Below, one piece after another: positions 1 through 8,518 of a stretch of 64,000 nt of DNA. The notes beneath the pieces were generated by a model that had not been told where the DNA came from, made no database searches, and was given only the letters and a program-made list of their open reading frames with translations. The DNA comes from Halorubellus litoreus (lineage in GTDB: Archaea > Halobacteriota > Halobacteria > Halobacteriales > Natrialbaceae). The stretch covers positions 930,001-994,000 of the forward strand of contig NZ_JAZAQL010000001.1 of assembly GCF_037081675.1 (NCBI RefSeq). The letters are read 5' to 3'. Each line of letters starts with the position of its first letter. Within the stretch, counting starts at the first letter, position 1. Position numbers and translations under genes: made by a program.

Positions 1-621
1 ACGTCGACGGAGGGGCCGGTTCAGCCGGACGATTCGTTCCTGCTCGGCGTCGGGTTCGCGCTCCTCCTGGTGTTCGTCGGCGCGGGGAGTTACTTCTTCG
101 CGCGCTGGCAGACTCAGCAAGACGACGGCGACGGCTCGGCGGGCGTCCCGGAGGCATCCGACGGCGGGAGTCCACCTGCGGGGAGCGGTACGACCGATTC
201 CGGGTCGGCGACGACCGCCGGCTCCGATGCGGCGTCGACGCCGCCGGACACCGGTTCGAGCGGCCCGGACGCGTCCGGCGGTGACGCGTCGACCGCGGTC
301 GACGCTGGCGACGCCGCCGGTGGGGCGACTGCGGCAGGTGCCGCTGGTGCTGCGGTCGAGGACGGCGACGAGGACGGCGACGACGAGATCGACGAGGCGT
401 TGCTCTCCGACGAGGAGCGCGTGCTCCGGTTGCTCGAAGGGAACGGCGGCCGGATGAAACAGGCGAACATCGTCACGGAGACCGGGTGGTCGAACGCGAA
501 GGTCTCCCAGCTCCTGTCGGGGATGCACGACGACGACGAGATACAGAAGCTCCGTATCGGCCGGGAGAACCTCATCGCGCTCCCCGAGGAGAACGTCGCG
601 GACTTCGGCGACGACGAGTGA
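1..621 (+). CDS. Membrane-anchored protein with C-terminal winged HTH (5' end outside window)
   Basis: The reading frame is open from base 1, so the N-terminus lies outside the window. What remains is a transmembrane helix (bases about 40-100), then an Asp/Gly/Ser/Ala-rich linker of about 100 residues, then an acidic stretch and a C-terminal winged helix-turn-helix of about 65 residues starting near LLSDEERVLRLLEG. This layout, with an outside domain, one membrane helix and a cytoplasmic DNA-binding domain, is common in haloarchaeal membrane-bound regulators. The target and signal are unknown. The internal GTG at 70 is not a plausible start because it cuts the membrane helix. Confidence 0.75.
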   Translation, partial: TSTEGPVQPDDSFLLGVGFALLLVFVGAGSYFFARWQTQQDDGDGSAGVPEASDGGSPPAGSGTTDSGSATTAGSDAASTPPDTGSSGPDASGGDASTAVDAGDAAGGATAAGAAGAAVEDGDEDGDDEIDEALLSDEERVLRLLEGNGGRMKQANIVTETGWSNAKVSQLLSGMHDDDEIQKLRIGRENLIALPEENVADFGDDE

Positions 622-744
622 CGCCAGGTCTCGGTGTTCGGCTCGGGTGGGGTCGAGGGCGACGTGCTGGCGCGAGTCAACGGTTCTCGCGGGAACGCGG
701 GTTTTCGTAACTATTACCCTGATTCCCGGAGAACCACTCGGACG

Positions 745-1536
745 ATGAAGGTTCTCGTCACCGTCAAGGAGGTGGCTGCCGTCGAAGATGAATTCGAGAT
801 CGACGGAACAGCCATCGACGAGGCGTACCTCGAGTACGACCTCAACGAGTGGGACGACTACGCCATCGAGGAAGGCGTACAGATCAGTGAAGCCGAGGAC
901 GACGTGGAGGTCGTCTCGGTCACGATCGGCCCGGAGCGCTCCGAGGAGACGATCCGGATGGCGCTCGCGAAGGGCGCGGACCGCGCCGTTCGCGTGTGGG
1001 ACGACTCCCTGGAGGACGCGGAACTGCTCGACGTGGAGGCGAAGACGAAGATGCTCGCGGCGGTCGTCGAGGAGGAGGATCCGGACCTCGTGCTGTCGGG
1101 CGTGCAGGCGGACGACGACGGGTTCGGTGCGACCGGTGTCTCGCTCGCGGACGAGGTCGGGTTCGAGTGGGCGGCGGTCGTGAACGACCTCGATCTGGAC
1201 GTCGAGGACCGCGTCGCGAGCGTGCGCCGCGAACTCGAGGGTGGCGTCGAGGAGCTGACGGACGTGGAGCTTCCCGCGGTCCTCACCATCCAGACGGGTA
1301 TCAACGAGCCGCGGTACGCGAGCCTGCGTGGCATCCGGCAGGCCCAGCGCAAGGAGATCAAGCCGATGACGCTCGACGACCTCGGCCTGTCGGCTGACGT
1401 CGCCGAGTCCGACCTGGAGATCGTGGACATGTACGAGCCCGAGACCGAGAGTGACGCGACGTTGTTCGAGGGAAGTCCGGAGGAGACGGCGGGACAGCTT
1501 GCGGAGGTTCTCCGTGACGGAGGTGTCGGCCAATGA
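745..1536 (+). CDS. etfB: Electron transfer flavoprotein beta subunit
   Basis: This 263-residue protein is EtfB/FixA. It begins MKVLVTVKEV, has the conserved GADRAVRVWD region and ends in the usual beta-subunit segment (PAVLTIQTGINEPRYASLRGI). With EtfA it forms a soluble FAD heterodimer that carries electrons from acyl-CoA or other flavin dehydrogenases to the quinone pool. I chose the ATG at 745 because it starts the family-typical N-terminus; an in-frame start at 634 would add an unrelated leader. An A/T-rich box at about 708-716 lies some 30 bases upstream. It overlaps etfA by four bases (ATGA). No FixC/FixX partner is in the window, so the redox partner is unknown. Confidence 0.95.
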   Translation: MKVLVTVKEVAAVEDEFEIDGTAIDEAYLEYDLNEWDDYAIEEGVQISEAEDDVEVVSVTIGPERSEETIRMALAKGADRAVRVWDDSLEDAELLDVEAKTKMLAAVVEEEDPDLVLSGVQADDDGFGATGVSLADEVGFEWAAVVNDLDLDVEDRVASVRRELEGGVEELTDVELPAVLTIQTGINEPRYASLRGIRQAQRKEIKPMTLDDLGLSADVAESDLEIVDMYEPETESDATLFEGSPEETAGQLAEVLRDGGVGQ

Positions 1537-2492
1537 GTGACGTGCTCGCGGTCGCCGAGCACCGTCGTGGCGAGCTCCGTGACGTCTCCTACGAGCTGGT
1601 GACGGTCGGGAGCGAGGTCGCGGACGCGACGGGCGGTGACCTCCACCTGGCAGTCATCTCGGGTGACGTGGACGCGCACGCTGACGCGCTGAACGTCGAG
1701 GGCGTCGACACGATTCACACGGTCGACCACGGCGAGGAGTTCAATCACGACGTGTACGCGCAGGTCGTCGAGCAGCTCTACGACGCGGTCGATCCGCAGG
1801 TCCTGTTGACGCCGAACAGCGTGAACGGCCTGGATTACGGGCCGGCGGTCGCGAACGCGCTCGACTTGACGTACGTGAGTGACGCGGTCGGCGTCGAGTT
1901 CGACGGGTCGACGTTGACGGCGACGCGCGAGATGTACAGTGGGAAGGTCGAGACGACGACCGAGGTCGAGGCGGAGTCGGTCGCGGTCTCGATCCGGAGC
2001 GCGGAGTGGCCGGCGACGGAGGCTGCGGGCGACGCCGGTATCGAGGCGTTCGACGCGGCCGTCGACGAGGACGCGGTGAAGTCGACGGTGAAGGGCTTCG
2101 AGGAGGTCGGTGGCGGCGACGTCGACATCACGGAGGCGGACGTCCTCGTCTCCGTGGGTCGTGGTATCGAGGAGGAGGAGAACCTCGACCTCGTGCGCGA
2201 CCTCGCGGATGCGCTGGACGCGACGCTGTCGTCGTCGCGTCCGATCGTCGACAACGGCTGGCTCCCGAAGAACCGGCAGGTCGGGCAGTCCGGGAAGGTC
2301 GTGACGCCGGACTTCTACATCGCTATCGGTATCTCTGGCGCCGTTCAGCACGTCGCTGGCATGAAGGGCGCGGAGAACATCGTTGCGATCAACACGGACC
2401 CGAACGCGCCGATCTACGACATCGCGGATTACGGTATCGTGGACGACCTGTTCGAGGTCGTGCCGGCGCTCATCGAGGAGTTCGAGGGATAG
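1533..2492 (+). CDS. etfA: Electron transfer flavoprotein alpha subunit
   Basis: EtfA/FixB, 319 residues. The N-terminal alpha/beta domain is followed by the conserved FAD-binding C-terminal half. That half shows SRPIVDNGWLP (about residue 233), a GQSGK segment and GISGAVQHVAGM (about 267), which contact FAD. It pairs with EtfB, and the ATGA overlap implies translational coupling. A T-run following etfA at about 2517-2522 (cggtttttcgcc) could end the transcript. Confidence 0.95.
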   Translation: MSDVLAVAEHRRGELRDVSYELVTVGSEVADATGGDLHLAVISGDVDAHADALNVEGVDTIHTVDHGEEFNHDVYAQVVEQLYDAVDPQVLLTPNSVNGLDYGPAVANALDLTYVSDAVGVEFDGSTLTATREMYSGKVETTTEVEAESVAVSIRSAEWPATEAAGDAGIEAFDAAVDEDAVKSTVKGFEEVGGGDVDITEADVLVSVGRGIEEEENLDLVRDLADALDATLSSSRPIVDNGWLPKNRQVGQSGKVVTPDFYIAIGISGAVQHVAGMKGAENIVAINTDPNAPIYDIADYGIVDDLFEVVPALIEEFEG

Positions 2493-2871
2493 CGCGACGC
2501 GGGCTTCCGCGGTCGGTTTTTCGCCCACGTTTTCCGACGGCTCCTCGGTGAGCGCAGCGAGTCGAGGCGGCCGTCGAGAGAAGGGGTCGCAGGTGGTGGA
2601 GTTGTCTGGTTTGGGATAGCTGTCGTCCCGACGTGAGAGTTGATACGTATCTCGACAGCTTCGCGGGAGTCGCGGCTATCGTTGCCGGTAAGTGCGGCGT
2701 GGGAGACATTTCTTTATTTCCGTCTCGAACGGGAAGAGAACAGCGAGACAGTCGCGCTTGCTCGCGGTTTCGTCGTCCCTGTCGTTCGCGGGAAGTTATG
2801 CTTGGGAATGTGTCGCAATCAAGCCACTGGCGAGTAACCTTAAGTGATAGACTTGAATAACTAACCTCGTC
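2493..2871. other. Intergenic region, 379 bases, with promoter for the binding-protein gene
   Basis: I see no convincing gene here. The short reading frames have no family features. The region holds a possible terminator for etfA (T-run near 2517). Next to the downstream gene, a TATA-like cttaagtga at about 2838-2846 lies 26-34 bases before the ATG at 2872, which suggests a leaderless transcript. Confidence 0.5.
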
Positions 2872-3981
2872 ATGAAGTCGAGACGCGCCGTCCTGACAGG
2901 TGCAGGAACTGTCAGCACGGCGGCATTGGCGGGGTGTGCGTCACGGCTACCCGGGGTGGGTGCCGGCGATGGCGACGAGGTATCGACGACGACGACCAAA
3001 CAGTTCGACGACAGCGACACCTACGTGGGGATGGTGTACGCGACCGGTGGCCTCGGCGACGACTCGTTCAACGACATGGCCAACCGCGGCATCAAGCGCT
3101 CGCGCGTCGAGTACGGCGTCGAGTACAAGAACGAAGTCCCGGAGTCACCCGACGACATGCAGGACCTACAGAGCGGGTACGCCGCCTCGTCGAATCCGGA
3201 CTTCGACCTCGCGGTCTGCGTCGGGTTCCTCCAGACGGACCCACTCAAGCAGACCGCGAAGGCGCACGGCGACCAGCAGTTCATGCTCATCGACTCGGTC
3301 GTCGACCGCGACAACGTCGCGAACTACGTGTTCAAGGAGCACGAGGGGTCGTTCCTCGTCGGGCACCTGTCGGCGCTCCTCACGACGCAGGAGTTCGCCG
3401 CGGGTGCCGGCAGCACGAACCCGGACGCGACGACCGTCGGGTTCGTCGGCGGTATCGAGTCCGGCCTCATCAAGAAGTTCGAGGCCGGGTTCCGGGCCGG
3501 CGTCGACCAGGTCGACGAACCGGTCGACGTGCAGACGGCGTACGTCGGCGCGTTCGACGACGTCGAGGGCGGGAAGGAAGCGGCCGCGAAGATGTACGAC
3601 GACGGCGCGGACGTCGTCTACCACGCCGCCGGCGGCACCGGCCTCGGCGTGTTCCAGGCCGCGCAGGAACGCGGCCGGTTCGCGATGGGCGTGGACTCCG
3701 ACCAGTCCGAGAGCGACCCGCGGTACGCGAACGTCATCCCCGCGAGCATGGTCAAGCGCGTCGACACCGCCGTCTTCCAGGCGGTCGGGAACGTCGTCGA
3801 CGGCGCGTTCCAGGGCGGGAGCGTCAACTCGCTCGGCCTCGCCGAGAACGGCGTCGAACTCGTCTACGGTAGCCCCCTCGGGGACGACATCCCGAGCGAC
3901 GTCGTCGACGCGGTCGCGGCGTCCCGCGAAGGCATCGTGAACGGCGACATCAGCGTCCCGACGACGCCGGAGGGGAACTGA
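2872..3981 (+). CDS. BMP/PnrA-family substrate-binding lipoprotein
   Basis: A 369-residue extracellular binding protein of the Bmp/TmpC/PnrA family. This family usually binds nucleosides or similar ligands for ABC import. The N-terminus has a twin-arginine-like SRRAVLTGAG and a lipobox ending in Cys22 (AALAGC), so it is probably lipid-anchored outside the cell. The family core is clear: GGLGDDSFND, then VGFVGGIESGLIKKFEAGFRAG, then the AAGGTGLGVFQAA ligand-pocket segment. No ABC permease or ATPase is adjacent. Instead a chemotaxis transducer starts one base after the stop, as in the BasB-BasT and CosB-CosT pairs of Halobacterium. I therefore infer a chemoreceptor binding protein rather than, or as well as, a transport component. 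Confidence 0.88.
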   Translation: MKSRRAVLTGAGTVSTAALAGCASRLPGVGAGDGDEVSTTTTKQFDDSDTYVGMVYATGGLGDDSFNDMANRGIKRSRVEYGVEYKNEVPESPDDMQDLQSGYAASSNPDFDLAVCVGFLQTDPLKQTAKAHGDQQFMLIDSVVDRDNVANYVFKEHEGSFLVGHLSALLTTQEFAAGAGSTNPDATTVGFVGGIESGLIKKFEAGFRAGVDQVDEPVDVQTAYVGAFDDVEGGKEAAAKMYDDGADVVYHAAGGTGLGVFQAAQERGRFAMGVDSDQSESDPRYANVIPASMVKRVDTAVFQAVGNVVDGAFQGGSVNSLGLAENGVELVYGSPLGDDIPSDVVDAVAASREGIVNGDISVPTTPEGN

Positions 3982-3982
3982 C

Positions 3983-6496
3983 ATGAGCGACGACGGCAGT
4001 TCCATCGCGGCGACGCTGACCCCCGGGTTCGTCCGGCGGCGGTACTCGGTGAAGTTCGCGGTTTCGATCCTCCTCGTCGTGCTCGTCATCGGCGCAGCAG
4101 GGTTCTACGGCTACCAGCAGACGAAGGAGACCGTGGAGACGAACACGAAGTCCCAGCTCCGCGAGGCGAGCGACCTGCGGGCGGCGGCGCTCTCGGGGTG
4201 GACCGAAAGCATCCGCGACCAGACGCGGTCCGTGTCCGCCGGCGACTCGCTGCGGACGACCGGCGACGCGGAGTCGTACCTGCAGACCGAGCAATCGCGG
4301 TTGTCCGACGACATCCTCGGCATCCACCTCGTGAACAGCTCCACGAACAGCGTGATGGCGAGCACCGACCCGATATCCGGGTTCGAGCTGTCGAAGCTCG
4401 GCGTCCCGTGGGCGAACGCGCAAGTGACCTCGGGGTCCGCGGAGGCGTCCGACCGCGTGTGGATCTCGAGCAGTTCGTACGAGTCGCCGCTGATGCCGTA
4501 CACGCGCGGCCAGGTGGTTGCGTTCGCGAGCGCGGTCCCGAACACCGACGACCGGTACGTGGTCGTCGTGACGCGCATCCAGTCCCGTCTCGACACCGTC
4601 AAGGGCGGTGAGACGGCGGGGGCGACCCAGATCGTGAACGCGAGCGGTGGGACGGTCCTGGATTCGGGGAGTCAGGTCGAGTCGTCGCTGCACGGCGGCT
4701 CGCTCTCGGCGGCTCGCGAGTCCGGCGACCCGCAGTTCCAGCAGGCCGACGGCGAGGTGTACGCGTACTCGCGCGTCGACGGCACGGACTGGGTGGCGAT
4801 GACGAGCGTCGACACCGCGCAGGCGTTCCAGGTCAGGAACGCGGTCGGCCAGTACGTGCTGTTCATCGTGCTGTCGGCGCTCGGGATGCTCGCGGTCGGC
4901 GCGGTCGTGCTCGGCCGGCAGACGGTGACGCCGCTGGCGCGCCTCCGGGACCGTGCGAGCGAGATGGAGGACGGCGAGCTGAACGTCGACCTGCAGACGA
5001 ACCGCGTCGACGAGATCGGCCGGCTGTACGGGGCGTTCGCGTCGATGCGCGACTCGCTCCGCGACCAGATCCAGGAGGCCGAGGCGGCGCGAGAGCGCGC
5101 CGAGACGGCTCGCGAGGAGGCCGAGCAGTTGAACCGGCACCTGGAGCGGAAGGCCGACGAGTACAGCGACGTGATGGGTGCGGTGAGTGACGGCGACCTG
5201 ACGGCGCGGATGGACACGGCCTCGGAGAACGAGGCGATGTCCGAGATCGCGCGCGAGTTCAACGGGATGATCGGAGAGATCGACCGGACGGTCGCGAACC
5301 TCCGGACGTTCGCGACGGACGTCGCGAGCGCGAGCGAGGAGGTCACTGCCTCGAGCGAGGAGGTTCAGAGCGCGAGTCGGCAGGTCAGCGAGAGCGTGCA
5401 GTCCATCAGTGACGGTGCGGAACGCCAGAACGAGCAGTTCCAGGCGGTCAGTGGCGAGATGGAGTCGCTGTCGACGACGACCGAGGAGATCGCGGCGACG
5501 ACGAACGAGGTCGCGGACATCGCCGAACGGACCGCCGAGACCGGTCGCGAGGGCCGGGACGCGGCGGAGGACGCCATCGAGGGGATGGCGGCGCTCGAGT
5601 CCGGCTCCGAATCGGCGGTCGCGGCTATCGAGGACCTGGAGCGCGAGATGGCGCAGATCGACGAGCTCATCGAGTTCATCGGTGACATCGCGAAGGAGAC
5701 GAACATGCTGGCGTTGAACGCGAACATCGAGGCGAGTCGCGGTGGGAGCGAGGCGGCGGCCGAGGACGAGGGGTTCGCGGTCGTCGCGCAGGAGGTCAAG
5801 GAGCTCGCGAGCGAGACGAAGGACGCGGCGGACGACATCGAGGCGCGCCTCGAGAGTATCCAGGACCAGACCGACGAGACGGTCGCGGAGGTCCAGCAGA
5901 CGGCGGACCAGGTCGCTGCGAACACGGAGCGCGTCGAGGACGCGGCCGGGGCGCTCGACGAGATCGCGGCGTACGCCCAGAAGACGAACGAGGGCGTGCA
6001 GGAGATCTCGGCGACGACCGAGGAGCAGGCCGCGAGCACCGAGGAGGTCGTCGCGATGGTGTCGGAGGCGGCGACGATCAGCGAGGAGACGACGTCGGAG
6101 GCGGAGAACGTCGCGGCGGCTGCGGAGGAGCAGACGGCGTCGCTCTCGGAGGTCACGGAGAGCGCGGGGCATCTCGCGCAGCGCGCGTCCCAGTTGAGTC
6201 AGGCGCTCGACCGGTTCGACACGCAGTCGTCGGCGTCGGCGGACGACGGGTTCGTCGCGGACGCCGAGGCGGACGTGGACTTCGATGCGGACGCGGTGGC
6301 GTTCGAGGCCGAGTCGACGGACGCGAGCGCGGTCGAGGACGGCGCGCCGGCGGACGCGAGCCCGCTGGCGGACGCCGGCGGGGAGTCCGGTTCGGCCGGC
6401 AGTGACGCGGCGGACGAGGACGGTGACGGGTCGTCCGACGACGGCGACGGGCTCGGCGACGACGCGTTCGAGTTCGGCGCCGGCGACGACGCCTGA
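3983..6496 (+). CDS. Methyl-accepting chemotaxis transducer
   Basis: An 837-residue Htr-type transducer. Transmembrane helix 1 is at about residues 24-46, an extracellular Cache-like sensor at about 47-288, and helix 2 at about 290-311. HAMP modules follow from about 312, then a long coiled-coil signalling domain. The hairpin tip is ETNMLALNANIEASRGG at about 572-588; it has EAS where most family members have EAA. The tail is long, acidic and low-complexity. Its start lies one base after the BMP-family lipoprotein gene, so the pair is probably one operon and the lipoprotein the ligand-loaded partner of the extracellular domain. It would signal to CheA/CheW, which are not in the window. Confidence 0.93.
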   Translation: MSDDGSSIAATLTPGFVRRRYSVKFAVSILLVVLVIGAAGFYGYQQTKETVETNTKSQLREASDLRAAALSGWTESIRDQTRSVSAGDSLRTTGDAESYLQTEQSRLSDDILGIHLVNSSTNSVMASTDPISGFELSKLGVPWANAQVTSGSAEASDRVWISSSSYESPLMPYTRGQVVAFASAVPNTDDRYVVVVTRIQSRLDTVKGGETAGATQIVNASGGTVLDSGSQVESSLHGGSLSAARESGDPQFQQADGEVYAYSRVDGTDWVAMTSVDTAQAFQVRNAVGQYVLFIVLSALGMLAVGAVVLGRQTVTPLARLRDRASEMEDGELNVDLQTNRVDEIGRLYGAFASMRDSLRDQIQEAEAARERAETAREEAEQLNRHLERKADEYSDVMGAVSDGDLTARMDTASENEAMSEIAREFNGMIGEIDRTVANLRTFATDVASASEEVTASSEEVQSASRQVSESVQSISDGAERQNEQFQAVSGEMESLSTTTEEIAATTNEVADIAERTAETGREGRDAAEDAIEGMAALESGSESAVAAIEDLEREMAQIDELIEFIGDIAKETNMLALNANIEASRGGSEAAAEDEGFAVVAQEVKELASETKDAADDIEARLESIQDQTDETVAEVQQTADQVAANTERVEDAAGALDEIAAYAQKTNEGVQEISATTEEQAASTEEVVAMVSEAATISEETTSEAENVAAAAEEQTASLSEVTESAGHLAQRASQLSQALDRFDTQSSASADDGFVADAEADVDFDADAVAFEAESTDASAVEDGAPADASPLADAGGESGSAGSDAADEDGDGSSDDGDGLGDDAFEFGAGDDA

Positions 6497-6578
6497 GGAC
6501 CGCGCTCGGTCGCGCGGTCGGTCCGGTTCGTTCTTTCAGCGTTCGTCTCGGGAGCGACGGCAGTGTCCCTGGGCGCGT

Positions 6579-7436
6579 TCAGGTCCGGCTGAGTCGTGGG
6601 GCGACGAGGAGCTGGACGCGACCGTGGTCGTCGGCGACGTCGTAGCCGAGGGCGACGGGGGCGTCCTCGTCGAGGTGGACGTCGACGGGGGCGTCGCCGG
6701 GGAGGACGCGCGTGAGTGCGGCGAGGTAGTCGACGGAGAACAGCGACTCGGCGGGTGCGGGGTCGAAGCGGTGGCAGTCGCCCGCGGGTCGCTGGAAGTC
6801 GACGGTGTCGGCGTCGCCGTCGGCGTGCGCGTAGAAGCGGTCGGGGTCGGTGTCGAGGCCGAGTTCGAGGGTGTCGGCGACCATGTCGGCGGCGTCGATG
6901 GCGCGGGCGAGGACGTGGCCGTCGACGGTGACGGTGGCGTCGAGGTCGCTGGCGATGGCGACGGTGTCGGGCGGGGCGCGGACGGTGTCGGGGTCCAGCA
7001 GCGCGAGCTGGTAGGCGAGTTCGTCGATGCGGACGTGCAGCGTGCGCGTGGTCTCGTCGACGGCGAGTTCGACGGGGTCGTCGCTGGCGGCGAGCGCGAG
7101 GACGTCCTGGAGTCTGTCGAGCGCGACGCCGAAGCGCATGCCGTCGGCGTCGTAGCTGTGGAACGCGTCGGCATGGAGGTCGAGGTCGACCATGCCGACG
7201 GTCGCGGCGTCGATGGCGGTTATCGCGAGGCCGTCGGGCGAGACGTCGACGATGCACTCGTCGACGACGACGCTCGCCGCGTCGAGGACGGCGGTGAGCG
7301 TGCTCGCCGGCGCGATGGCGTGCAGGCCGGTGTCGTCCGGGTCGCGGTCGTCGGTCGGCTGGTCCTTGGTGGCGTCGGTGGTCGAGTGTTCGGTGTCGGT
7401 GCGCTGACTCGGGTCGGGTGTGGTGTCGGATTGCAT
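6579..7436 (-). CDS. Diverged PCNA-like sliding clamp
   Basis: A 285-residue homologue of archaeal PCNA, the ring-shaped processivity clamp for DNA polymerase and repair enzymes. Family landmarks include VVVDECIVDVSPDGLAI, AATVGMVDLDLHADAF, the interdomain-loop region near LLDPDTVRAPP, ESLFSVDYL and the C-terminal LLVAPRLSRT. It differs from ordinary haloarchaeal PCNA (about 247 residues) by a Thr/Asp-rich N-terminal extension of about 37 residues and by many substitutions. An internal start near residue 38 has no Met or GTG that I can support. It is transcribed alone. I suspect a second PCNA with the main copy elsewhere, but the window cannot prove that. Confidence 0.78.
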   Translation of the reverse strand: MQSDTTPDPSQRTDTEHSTTDATKDQPTDDRDPDDTGLHAIAPASTLTAVLDAASVVVDECIVDVSPDGLAITAIDAATVGMVDLDLHADAFHSYDADGMRFGVALDRLQDVLALAASDDPVELAVDETTRTLHVRIDELAYQLALLDPDTVRAPPDTVAIASDLDATVTVDGHVLARAIDAADMVADTLELGLDTDPDRFYAHADGDADTVDFQRPAGDCHRFDPAPAESLFSVDYLAALTRVLPGDAPVDVHLDEDAPVALGYDVADDHGRVQLLVAPRLSRT

Positions 7437-7860
7437 GTGCGTGCTCCGTGGGTCGCGTCGACGCGCGACGGCAGCGCGTGACGGCGGGCGTGGCGGGGGC
7501 GGACGGCGAGCCGGTGGCTGCTCTTTGGGTAAGCGATAAGCCGCCGGCTACGGGAGTCACGCACGTGGTGCGGGACTCGGCTCGTGCCACGACGACCGGT
7601 CGTGCACTCGCGAGCCTGGCAGGGTAGGCGAGTGCGCGACGACGGTTCGGTGCCGTTCTGATTGCGACGACGGTTCGGTGCCGTTCTGATTGCGACGACG
7701 GTTCGGTGCCGTCGGGGTGCGCGTCGACCGCGACCTGTTCGCTCCGAGCGGGAACTACCTGATAAGGATTGCCTAGACGAACCGAGAGGAATCGCCACAG
7801 ATAATCAGTATCGGGTTATATTTCTGTCTTCTCTCGTAAAGTCGTAATCGTATTCCGATT
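7437..7860. other. Intergenic region, 424 bases, divergent promoters and a tandem repeat
   Basis: No gene is evident between the divergent clamp gene and the next plus-strand gene. The region contains a 28-base tandem repeat (listed separately). A TATA-like ggttatattt at about 7813-7822 lies about 40 bases before the ATG at 7861. On the minus strand an A/T-rich box at about 7526-7544 could serve the clamp gene, which would give it a 5' leader of roughly 60-90 bases. Confidence 0.45.
7636..7712. repeat. 28-base direct tandem repeat, 2.75 copies
   Basis: The unit gcgacgacggttcggtgccg followed by ttctgatt occurs at 7636-7663, 7664-7691 and, partially, 7692-7712, with no mismatches in the shared bases. 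Copies are head-to-tail with no spacers, so this is not a CRISPR array. It lies between divergent genes. Confidence 0.95.
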
Positions 7861-8424
7861 ATGCCTGATTCGTCAGCGCGCGACCGTGGCGTCCTCACGA
7901 ACGCGGACCGCGCGTACCTCCGCGGCGACCGCACGTACGGGAGCGTCCAGGCCGAACGGAACGCTCGCGCCCGCATCCGTCAGCGAACCCTCGACGCCCT
8001 GCTCGACTTCGAGACCCTCGTCGAGGGCCTCGAGGACCGCGACCTCGACCTCGTCTTCGCGTCCTCGCTCGCGGACCGCGACGGCACCGAAGCCTTCGAC
8101 GCGCTCGTCTCCACCGTCGCCTTCCTCTACCGCGGCGTCGACCGCACCGACCTCGACTTCGAGACCGTCCTCCGCGAAGGCGTGAACCTCGCCGAGGCCG
8201 CCGACGACCGCGCCGCCACCGTCTCGCTCGACGTCACGAACCACGACCTCGACGTCGACCACCTCACCGGGAAGCTCGAAGCCGGCGAGTCGCTGTCGCT
8301 CACCGAGATCGCGTACCTCTACGAGTCCACCGAGGTCGCCCGCGACGAACTCGCGACGTACTTCGACGACGACGCCGGCGAACTCGACGACGGCCGCGTC
8401 CAGTCGAAGGTCACCGACTACTGA
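7861..8424 (+). CDS. Conserved haloarchaeal protein of unknown function
   Basis: A 187-residue soluble acidic protein. The N-terminal segment RGVLTNADRAYLRGDRTYGSVQAERNARARIRQR resembles an opening I associate with a widespread but uncharacterised haloarchaeal family. The rest is predicted helical and includes an SLTEIAYLYESTEVARDEL stretch that could form a helical DNA- or protein-binding bundle. No enzyme motifs or membrane segments are visible. It stands alone with its own TATA-like box. I do not assign a function. Confidence 0.75.
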   Translation: MPDSSARDRGVLTNADRAYLRGDRTYGSVQAERNARARIRQRTLDALLDFETLVEGLEDRDLDLVFASSLADRDGTEAFDALVSTVAFLYRGVDRTDLDFETVLREGVNLAEAADDRAATVSLDVTNHDLDVDHLTGKLEAGESLSLTEIAYLYESTEVARDELATYFDDDAGELDDGRVQSKVTDY

Positions 8425-8518
8425 CCGCGAAGCGGGACCCGCCCGGACGCGATACGGAGGGCGGCCGAGTGCGAGGGGGAAGACACTTTCCGGTGGCCGG
8501 CGCGCGTCCGTACGTCGG

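Noticed and set aside
3950..6172. A 740-codon open frame antisense to the transducer
   Set aside because: Its product is Arg/Leu-rich with no domain features. It exists because GC-rich third positions remove stops on the other strand. The same applies to 858-2528, 61915-63918, 42212-44041, 44014-45828, 30034-32583 and 20144-21745.
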